Assembly (NCBI GenBank): GCA_905201505.1
Contig: CAJKOJ010000052.1
Coordinates: forward strand, 1 to 13,607
Source of the DNA: an uncultured Eubacteriales bacterium
Lineage (GTDB): Bacteria; Bacillota; Clostridia; Lachnospirales; CAG-274
Direction: 5' to 3'
Length of the DNA stretch: 13,607 nt
Shown piece after piece: positions 7,982 through 13,607 of this stretch (its first letter is position 1; every line of letters begins with the position of its first letter). A program made the position numbers and the translations under genes. The notes beneath the pieces were generated by a model, which worked only from the letters and a program-made list of their open reading frames with translations, did not search any database and was not told where the DNA came from.

Positions 7982-8022
7982 AATAAGATAGGAGAATTTT
8001 TATATTTATAGGAGATTTTATT

Positions 8023-8130
8023 ATGAAAAAAATGAAAACAGAAGTAAAAAGGAAATTTGCAGGCATTGTAGCTATATTACTTATTGCAGCATTATTGCTC
8101 AGTTCAATATCTGTATTTTTTATTAATTAA
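8023..8130 (+). CDS. 35-aa single-pass membrane peptide
   Basis: The gene is short but well supported. It has an ATG at 8023 with AGGAG 8 nt upstream, a strong promoter 40 nt before it, and only 19 nt to the next gene, whose ribosome binding site is excellent. The product has a basic start (MKKMKTEVKRK), then a hydrophobic stretch from about residue 13 to 33 (AGIVAILLIAALLL and onward), and ends FIN. That is one membrane helix with an inside-positive N-terminus and almost no external part. Short peptides of this plan (basic 10 residues plus one helix) are common in Firmicutes; the stress-signalling peptide Prli42 of bacilli is one example of similar build, but I cannot claim homology. A role as partner or leader for the following envelope proteins is inference. 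Confidence 0.7.
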   Translation: MKKMKTEVKRKFAGIVAILLIAALLLSSISVFFIN

Positions 8131-8149
8131 GCACTAAGGAGGAGCGGTT

Positions 8150-8914
8150 ATGCGTTCTAAAAAGAGAGGACCCAAACACGGGTCAGCAGAAAATAAAAAA
8201 ATTATGTCTGTAGATGCTTCATTAATAACCGACAGCATAAAAAACACAGGCAAAAAGATAAACAGCAGCATTAACAGCATTAAAAACTCAGAAAATAACA
8301 AAAATAAATCTTACAAACAGACGCTAGGTTATATAACATTGGGAATAGGAGCTGCCTTTTTCCTTGTCACATCAGTGCTGAGTATTAACTTTGCCGTCAA
8401 CAGTAAGGTTGACACAGCAATTGACACAGCTTTTGAAGCTCTTGATTCCGACCTTATTTATAACGGTGTGTTTATTGAAGAAGTAAATATAAGCGGTCTT
8501 ACCAAAGAGCAGGCAATAAGAAGAGGCAATTCAGACTATGCAGGACCAAGACTTCAAAGAACCTTTACCATTGCATACGGCAATTATTCAAAGGACGTTA
8601 CTTATGAGGATTTAGGTGGAAGCTATAATATCAAATCTACAGTAAATGAAGCCTATAAACTGGGCAGAAGCGGCAGCAAGGCTTCAAGAATAGAATTTAC
8701 AGATAACCTTGAAAGAAGAAAGGAATATCTTGTTTCATCTCTTTCCATTGATAAGAGCAAAATGAGAAAAACTCTTGAAGAAATTGCAAAGGAAGTTGAA
8801 GGACCTGTACTTACTAATGCTGAAATGGATATTGATACAATGATGGAAACTATTGAAAAAAGTATGCTTATAGGAGAAAAAGATATTGTTTTCAATATTG
8901 CACTTAAAGCATAA
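8150..8914 (+). CDS. membrane-anchored YoaR/VanW N-terminus-like protein lacking the VanW domain
   Basis: This 254-aa protein has a basic, Lys/Asn/Ser-rich cytoplasmic tail (1-55), one membrane helix (about 59-80) and an outside domain of about 170 residues. The outside segment NGVFIEEVNISGLTKEQA (105-122) matches the opening of the repeat that precedes VanW domains in YoaR-like proteins (PG_binding_4 type), and the next gene has the parallel ISIDGNDVSGMTYENA. The following GNYSKDVTYEDLG stretch fits the same domain. It stops at that domain and has no VanW or G5 part, so it looks like a stand-alone copy of the N-terminal module. A very strong ribosome binding site (AAGGAGGAG, 8136-8144) precedes ATG 8150. 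It sits 26 nt before the VanW gene in one operon. A role in binding wall material beside the VanW protein is inferred. Confidence 0.75.
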   Translation: MRSKKRGPKHGSAENKKIMSVDASLITDSIKNTGKKINSSINSIKNSENNKNKSYKQTLGYITLGIGAAFFLVTSVLSINFAVNSKVDTAIDTAFEALDSDLIYNGVFIEEVNISGLTKEQAIRRGNSDYAGPRLQRTFTIAYGNYSKDVTYEDLGGSYNIKSTVNEAYKLGRSGSKASRIEFTDNLERRKEYLVSSLSIDKSKMRKTLEEIAKEVEGPVLTNAEMDIDTMMETIEKSMLIGEKDIVFNIALKA

Positions 8915-8940
8915 CAGCATTAATATAAGGGAGTGAAACT

Positions 8941-10392
8941 ATGCCTAATACAAGGAAAAAGCATAACCTTAAAAGGCGAAAAAGAAATAAAAGAAATCAC
9001 TTCAACAGAATACTCAGCAAAACTATAATAGCTTTAATATTGGTTATAATTGCAGGCTGTGCTTTACGCCGCCCTGTTATGAGCAGATATTACCAGTGGA
9101 AAATAGATCAACCCAAAGAACCTGTTGAAAATGTAATTCTTCCGGGAATTTCAATTGACGGCAATGATGTATCCGGTATGACATACGAAAATGCTTATGA
9201 TTACATAAATTCCAAAGTTGACACAAATACCGAAGGTCCTATAATTACAATTAAGAGCAGTGACGGCAAACACAGTTATACTTATACATTTCAGGACTTT
9301 GAACTTAAATTTGACATAGCAGGTGCAGTAAATTCAGCAATTACCTTTGCAAAGGACAGCACCTCACCTGACTGGTGGAGACAATTCAAGGCACTTGAAG
9401 GCGGTACTGTGGATTTTGCAGTAATGAGCTATAATAAGGCACTTGTCCATTCTTATGTAAATGCAATATCGGACAAAATAACAGTTGAAGCCAAAGATGC
9501 AGGATTAAAAAGAGAAAACGGTCAGTTTATCGTAACACCTGCACAAATAGGTTACACAATAGATAAAGATGCCATACTTGCACAGGTATATGCCCTTATA
9601 GACAAAAGAGATTTCGGCAAAGAAGTCACCTTTGATATAAAGGCAACAGAGCCTAAACATAAAGACGCTGATATAAGCGGTATAACAGGAATTATCGGTA
9701 CATTTTCAAGTCCCTATACAGGGGGAGATAACAACAGAATACAAAATTTAAGAAACGGCTGTGCCAAAATAAACGGAGTAGTTGTATATCCCGGCGAAGT
9801 ATTCTCCACTAACGAACACTTCAACCCTTGTACAGAGGCAAATGGCTGGGCAAGTGCAGGTACTATTATTAACGGCAGAATTGAAGACAGCATAGGCGGC
9901 GGAATGTGTCAGGTATCAAGTGCACTTTATATGGCACTTTTAAATGCCGAAGTCAAGATTACCGAACGCTTTAATCACTCTATGAAAGTAGGCTATGCTG
10001 ATTACGGATTTGACGCAACACTTGCAGGGGACTACAAAGATTTAAAGTTTACAAATGACACAGACTGTGCAATTTTTATTGAATCCTACTTATCCAATTC
10101 AAATGTAGTTGTCAATATATATGGCAAAGAAATTCATAACCCGGGCAGAACTTTAAAGTTTTATAATAAACTTATTAAAGAAACCGAGCCTGATGAACCT
10201 GTTAAAAAGGAGGATGATACCCTTCCCGCAGGCACTACAAAGGTTGACTTGACAGCCAAAAAAGGTTATGTATACGAATTATATAAAGAAGTTTATGAAA
10301 ACGGCGTGCTTAAAGAAACTGTAAAAATAAATAAAAGCACATATCTGCCGCGGAGACAGGTAATTCTTATAGGAACCAAAACCTCAGAATAA
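8941..10392 (+). CDS. VanW family protein with G5-like C-terminus (YoaR-like)
   Basis: This 483-aa envelope protein opens with a very basic tail (KRRKRNKRN), then a hydrophobic segment at about 24-42. A PG_binding_4-like region starts at ISIDGNDVSGMTYENA (about 70) and runs to about 240. The VanW domain spans about 250-365, with GTFSSPYTG, GEVFSTNEHFNPCTEANGW, SIGGGMCQVSSALYMALL and the ERFNHSMKV stretch. A Lys/Glu-rich linker (TEPDEPVKKEDD) leads to a G5-like end, with YELYKEVYENGVLKE and a final GTK. The VanW name comes from vancomycin resistance clusters, but the domain has no agreed activity and this gene has no resistance genes beside it. IAGC at 37-40 could be a lipobox, which would make it a lipoprotein rather than a signal-anchored protein. 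It is the last gene of its operon, followed by a strong terminator. Confidence 0.92.
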   Translation: MPNTRKKHNLKRRKRNKRNHFNRILSKTIIALILVIIAGCALRRPVMSRYYQWKIDQPKEPVENVILPGISIDGNDVSGMTYENAYDYINSKVDTNTEGPIITIKSSDGKHSYTYTFQDFELKFDIAGAVNSAITFAKDSTSPDWWRQFKALEGGTVDFAVMSYNKALVHSYVNAISDKITVEAKDAGLKRENGQFIVTPAQIGYTIDKDAILAQVYALIDKRDFGKEVTFDIKATEPKHKDADISGITGIIGTFSSPYTGGDNNRIQNLRNGCAKINGVVVYPGEVFSTNEHFNPCTEANGWASAGTIINGRIEDSIGGGMCQVSSALYMALLNAEVKITERFNHSMKVGYADYGFDATLAGDYKDLKFTNDTDCAIFIESYLSNSNVVVNIYGKEIHNPGRTLKFYNKLIKETEPDEPVKKEDDTLPAGTTKVDLTAKKGYVYELYKEVYENGVLKETVKINKSTYLPRRQVILIGTKTSE

Positions 10393-10417
10393 AACATATA
10401 ATCTGTTGATATTTATT

Positions 10418-10454
10418 TTGCATACACAATTTATTTTGTGTATGCAATTTTTTT
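10418..10454 (+). terminator. Rho-independent terminator of the VanW operon
   Basis: TTGCATACACAA (10418-10429) and TTGTGTATGCAA (10436-10447) form a perfect 12-bp stem with a 6-nt loop, followed by seven T residues on the plus strand. It lies 26 nt after the VanW stop. The minus strand has no good U-run, so it mainly stops plus-strand transcription. Confidence 0.93.
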
Positions 10455-10491
10455 ATATCCTTTATTTTCCTTTTTTGCCTTTTATAATAAA

Positions 10492-10592
10492 TTTGGGGAC
10501 AGACCTTAATCAGTTAAATGTACCTTATCCTCGCAAAATAAATATGCCGTTTTTTTGTGTTTACGCAAAATTTGAAACGGACTTAAACTGTT
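10492..10592. repeat. GGGGACAG-type palindromic element, probably REP/MITE-like
   Basis: The element opens with TTTGGGGACAGACCTTAA (10492-10509) and closes with a decayed reverse version, CTTAAACTG near 10582-10590. Inside are CCGTTT (10547-10552) and AAACGG (10575-10580) as inverted repeats, and CGCAAAAT twice (10532-10539, 10564-10571). I recognise GGGGACAG/GGGGACGG-headed repeats as a recurring intergenic type in Clostridia and other bacteria, sometimes linked to REP-associated Y1 transposases; that is recollection, not a search result. It has no coding capacity and lies where the host block meets the portal gene. The rest of 10455-10687 shows only pyrimidine-rich sequence. Confidence 0.45.
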
Positions 10593-10687
10593 TTTATTTT
10601 CTCTTTTCAATTACCCCTTACTTTTTCCTTTACCCTCTGTTTTCTTTTGCCTATTTCTGTCTCCTGCTCATATTATGCCTTTTCTCT

Positions 10688-12127
10688 TTATTTTCTGTTT
10701 TGTCTTTTATATTTTGCTTCTTCTCTTTTATTTTCTATCCTCTCTATTTCTCTTTTCACATCGTCAACCCATGGGTGCTGTGCCGCAATTGTCTCATTGC
10801 TTATTATGCCCACAGATTTAACGCAGTTTTCAATAGCCTCACCCTCGTTTATGAGTATATCTCTGTTGAATATTATTTCTGCTCTTTCTCTTTCAAATTT
10901 ACCCTTTCCGCAGTTTTCAAAATGTGTATTAATAAACCACATCAACTGTTCAAAGGCCGCCTGAAACTCCATTTCCATACCGTTTGCATCAAGGTCAATG
11001 TCAGAATACATACTCTGTATATTCATTTTATTGGCATTGCCTCCAAGTCTGTCATCTTTTGCGTCATACCCCATGGCATTTTCAATTATAGCTTTTTTAA
11101 GCAGGTCAATAATGACTTTATAGTTTTCACTGTTTACCTGTATACTCAGCGTGTCTACACCACCCTGTGAATTATCTACAGTCCTTACTTTTACAGCACC
11201 ATACGCAGCAAGATTTTTTCTGAACTCCCCGAGGTTTTCACCGTCATAGTTTTTTAATACAAGTATAGTGTTTCGAGGGTCCTCCTCCATAGCATTGGCA
11301 TAGTTGCTCAGCATAAGATTTAATGCGTCCTGCAATGTTTTTACATTTTTTATCAAAGGTATTTCACTGTCGTTGTATTTAAAAGCAATAATAGGAATTC
11401 GCTCCCAGTTTAACGGAACATTTCCTTTATAAAAATAAGGAGTTTCCCAATCAATACCGTCAGGTATAAGTTTACCACCCTTTAATATAAACCTTCTTAT
11501 TCCCTTTGAATCAAATACTTCTGCCTTTTGCACAACACTTCGCTTTTTTCCCTCGTATTCAACAATTTCATAAATTCTTACAGCATAATCGAGAATTGTA
11601 TGGTCCTCATCAGCCCATCCCGGTATAATTTCCCAAGGTCTGAATTTTCTGAAAGCAAGCTCACCATTTACATCATAATATATGTAAAGCCAGCCTATTC
11701 CGCAGTTTAAACTGTCCTCACATATATTCTTAAGTATTTTATTAAATTTTCTGTTGATTACACTCTTTAACAGATAAGCATACTTTTCATTTTCACTGTT
11801 TACAGCAATTGGCTTTCCAAGCAAATAATTTGCTTTTTGATCAACCATTTTTTTGTATTGGTTGTTTACTATTCTGTTGTTAGGTATATTGTCTACTGCT
11901 TCAGGTGCTCCGTCAGGACCTATTACCGTTCTCTTTCTGTAAAGTATATCCTGCATTCCCTTGTAGTAGTTTACCCCTTTTATCATATCCGCCCTCTTAG
12001 GGCTTGCCATAAATTCATTTATTTCTCTTACAATAAATTCACTGTCACTTATGCAGTTTTCTGCACCCTGCCTTATTATTTCATTAATATAGGGCATTTG
12101 TGACCCTTCAAACTGAAAATTAAACAT
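10688..12127 (-). CDS. phage portal protein, SPP1 gp6 family
   Basis: Portal proteins form the dodecameric ring at one head vertex through which the terminase pumps DNA and to which the tail attaches. The 479-aa length is full for the SPP1 gp6-type family. Typical segments are INEFMASPKRADMIKGVNYY (about 37-56), NNRIVNNQYKKMVDQKANY with LLGKPI following (about 83-108), FRKFRPWEIIPGW (about 160) and a helix-rich C-terminal half with LQDALNLMLSNYANAM. It ends in a basic tail, KYKRQNRK. The frame is intact from ATG 12127, with GGAGG 8 nt upstream. In most related phages the terminase is directly before it, and a MuF-like head protein or the scaffold follows. Here a repeat array precedes it and a convergent host operon follows. 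Confidence 0.9.
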   Translation of the reverse strand: MFNFQFEGSQMPYINEIIRQGAENCISDSEFIVREINEFMASPKRADMIKGVNYYKGMQDILYRKRTVIGPDGAPEAVDNIPNNRIVNNQYKKMVDQKANYLLGKPIAVNSENEKYAYLLKSVINRKFNKILKNICEDSLNCGIGWLYIYYDVNGELAFRKFRPWEIIPGWADEDHTILDYAVRIYEIVEYEGKKRSVVQKAEVFDSKGIRRFILKGGKLIPDGIDWETPYFYKGNVPLNWERIPIIAFKYNDSEIPLIKNVKTLQDALNLMLSNYANAMEEDPRNTILVLKNYDGENLGEFRKNLAAYGAVKVRTVDNSQGGVDTLSIQVNSENYKVIIDLLKKAIIENAMGYDAKDDRLGGNANKMNIQSMYSDIDLDANGMEMEFQAAFEQLMWFINTHFENCGKGKFERERAEIIFNRDILINEGEAIENCVKSVGIISNETIAAQHPWVDDVKREIERIENKREEAKYKRQNRK

Positions 12128-12151
12128 TTATCATTCCTCCTTATAATAAAA

Positions 12152-12840
12152 GACCGGGGGACGGTTCCAATAAAACGCAAAGCGTTTCCATGGTCTCACT
12201 CTCACCAGTACTTTTATATAAATCTCCCTCCAAATTCAAGACCAGGGGACGGTTCCCTGGTCTCGTTTTTGACGGTACTTTTATATAAATTCCCCAACAA
12301 TTTTAAGACCAAGTGACTATTTCCCATTAAACGCAAAGCGTTTCCACAGTCTCACTTTCACCAGCACTTCTATATAAATCTCCCTCCAAATTTAAGACCA
12401 GGGGACGGTTCCCTGGTCTCGTTTTTAATGGTACTTTTATATAATTTTTTTAACAATTTTAAGACCAAGTGGCTATTTCCCATTAAATGCAAAGCGTTTC
12501 CATGGTCTCATTCTTGCCAGCACCTCTATATAAATCCCTCTCCAAATTCAAGACCAGGGGACGGTTCCCTGGTCTCATCCTTACCAGCACTTTTACATAA
12601 ATTCCCCAACAATTTTAAAACCAAGTGACTATTTCCCATTAAACGCAAAGCGTTTCCATGGTCTCATTCTTGCCAGTACTTCTATATAAATCTCCCTCCA
12701 AATTCAAGACCAGGGGACGGTTCCAATAAAACGCAAAGCGTTTCCATGGTCTCACTCTTACCAGCACTTTTACATAAATTCCCCAACAATTTTAAAACTA
12801 TAGAACACTTTCCCGTTAAACGCAATACATTTCCACGTCC
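12152..12840. repeat. tandem array of nine palindromic units in short and long forms
   Basis: This noncoding stretch fills the gap between terminase and portal. Short units (12240-12262, 12396-12418, 12552-12574) are perfect 8-bp palindromes, GACCAGGG/CCCTGGTC, with a 7-nt loop. Long units (12152-12195, 12307-12351, 12463-12507, 12619-12663, 12708-12751, and a decayed one at 12796-12840) carry 21-22 extra bases with the nested palindrome AAACGCAAAGCGTTT. The order is L S L S L S L L L. Starts of equal units are exactly 156 bp apart. Spacers of about 44 bp are also homologous, with a shared ATATAAAT core and endings CCCTCCAAATT or CCCCAACAATTTT. The GGGGACGGTTCC core resembles REP-type repeats. 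No reading frame in it resembles a gene, and no transposase is in the window. Confidence 0.9.
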
Positions 12841-12854
12841 TCACTTATTTTTAC

Positions 12855-13607
12855 TTACTCAAAACTAAATGTTTTTCCGCCCACAAAACTTTCTATACCA
12901 TATCTCATAGCGTCCATAAGGTGATTATTACAGTCCACAGGCACATTTACACTATGCCCCTCTTTATCCTTTTCCCAGCAGTATCCCCCAATCTCCTTTA
13001 TAAAATTACTGCACTTAGGATGAATAAGAATTTTAAATCCCTGTATAAAATCAATTCCATTATTTATGCTGTCCCTGCCTTTTCTTGCAGGTCTTATATT
13101 TCTTATTCCAAGCTCCCTCAGCCTGTCAATACTCTTAGGTTCTGCACAATCAGCAGTTATTTTTTCCTTGCTATACCCCTTTTTAGTTATAATCTCAGCA
13201 ATTTTTTCATTGCTCAATCCCTTTTCATATATTTCATCAAATACATATATAACCTTACACCCATTATCCATAAGTCCGCAAAAAAATGCAGTGGGATCAT
13301 TCGTGTATCCAAAATCCAATCCAAATACACTTTCAATCCCCTGCTTGGCTGTAATTTCTTTAACAGAAAATATTCTCTCCTCCCAATTTTCAAATACCAG
13401 CCCGTCAGTAATCCCCCAGTTACCCAGCCCTGCAACCTGATAACGTCTTGGATTATTTCTTTTCATATCGTTAAAAACCTTTAAGTCAGCCTTATCAAGC
13501 CATTCGTTGCACATATAATTTGTAGTCATTGCAAGTATTTCACTATCTTCTGCATCAAAAAACCTCTTCTTAATCCAGTGCCTTTCATTCCACGGATTTA
13601 ATGTCAG
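12855..13607 (-). CDS. phage terminase large subunit, C-terminal 250 residues (partial)
   Basis: The large terminase cuts concatemeric phage DNA and drives it into the prohead through the portal. Only the end of the ATPase domain and the whole nuclease domain are visible; the N-terminus lies beyond the right edge. The visible part starts LTLNPWNERHWIKKRFF, a stretch typical of PBSX/SPP1-type large terminases (Terminase_3 and Terminase_6C). The RNase H-like nuclease has its three acidic clusters: LDFGYTNDPTAFF, ADCAEPKSIDRL and HLMDAMRYGIESF. No frameshift or stop interrupts it. An internal Met at 13529 is not the start, because homologous sequence continues upstream to the edge. The portal gene follows after the repeat array rather than directly. 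Confidence 0.9.
   Translation of the reverse strand: MTLNPWNERHWIKKRFFDAEDSEILAMTTNYMCNEWLDKADLKVFNDMKRNNPRRYQVAGLGNWGITDGLVFENWEERIFSVKEITAKQGIESVFGLDFGYTNDPTAFFCGLMDNGCKVIYVFDEIYEKGLSNEKIAEIITKKGYSKEKITADCAEPKSIDRLRELGIRNIRPARKGRDSINNGIDFIQGFKILIHPKCSNFIKEIGGYCWEKDKEGHSVNVPVDCNNHLMDAMRYGIESFVGGKTFSFE

Noticed and set aside
8941..10392. VanW protein as evidence of vancomycin resistance
   Set aside because: No vanH, vanA/B, vanX, vanR or vanS genes are nearby, and VanW-domain proteins are common in Firmicutes outside resistance clusters.
10406..11170. Plus-strand 254-codon frame with many hydrophobic residues
   Set aside because: It runs antisense through the portal gene and through a terminator; its Phe/Leu/Ser/Tyr-rich make-up is what an antisense read of an AT-rich gene gives.
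12428..12628. Plus-strand open frame of 66 codons inside the repeat array
   Set aside because: It is made of repeat units, has no ribosome binding site, and its protein just mirrors the repeat sequence.
12152..12840. The repeat array as a CRISPR
   Set aside because: The spacers are themselves homologous copies, unit length alternates between 67 and 89 bp, and no cas gene is present.

Overview
The window looks like a piece of a low-GC Firmicutes chromosome, most likely a Clostridia member. The reasons are the AT-rich sequence, strong AGGAGG-type ribosome binding sites, AddA rather than RecBCD recombination machinery, VanW/YoaR-type envelope proteins and a DUF1292 protein. The species cannot be named from sequence alone.

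The two ends carry phage head-assembly genes, all on the minus strand and in canonical late-operon order. At the right end are the C-terminal part of a large terminase (12855-13607, running off the window) and an intact SPP1-type portal (10688-12127). At the left end are a GP20-type scaffold (350-847) and the start of a major capsid protein (1-298, running off the window). About 9.8 kb of ordinary bacterial genes lies between portal and scaffold, so one head module appears to be split by a chromosome-like block.

That block holds, from left to right: a short and divergent cis-prenyltransferase (UppS family, minus strand); a divergently transcribed pair encoding a DUF1292-like protein and a DagK/YegS lipid kinase (plus strand); a TIGR01212 radical SAM gene overlapping the 3' end of addA (both minus strand, no addB in the window); and a plus-strand operon of a 35-aa membrane peptide, a membrane-anchored YoaR-N-terminus-like protein and a VanW/G5 protein. 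The block has a self-contained layout: the UppS gene ends in a terminator before the scaffold, the lipid kinase and radical SAM genes converge on a two-way terminator, and the VanW operon ends in a perfect 12-bp stem terminator before the portal. Several products are tied to the envelope or its lipids.

Two noncoding repeats stand out. Terminase and portal, usually adjacent in phages of this type, are separated by about 690 bp of a tandem array of nine related palindromic units. Its short and long forms alternate with an exact 156-bp composite period. A separate element, about 100 bp and beginning with a GGGGACAG motif, lies at the junction between the VanW operon and the portal gene. No tRNA, rRNA, CRISPR array or integrase was found.
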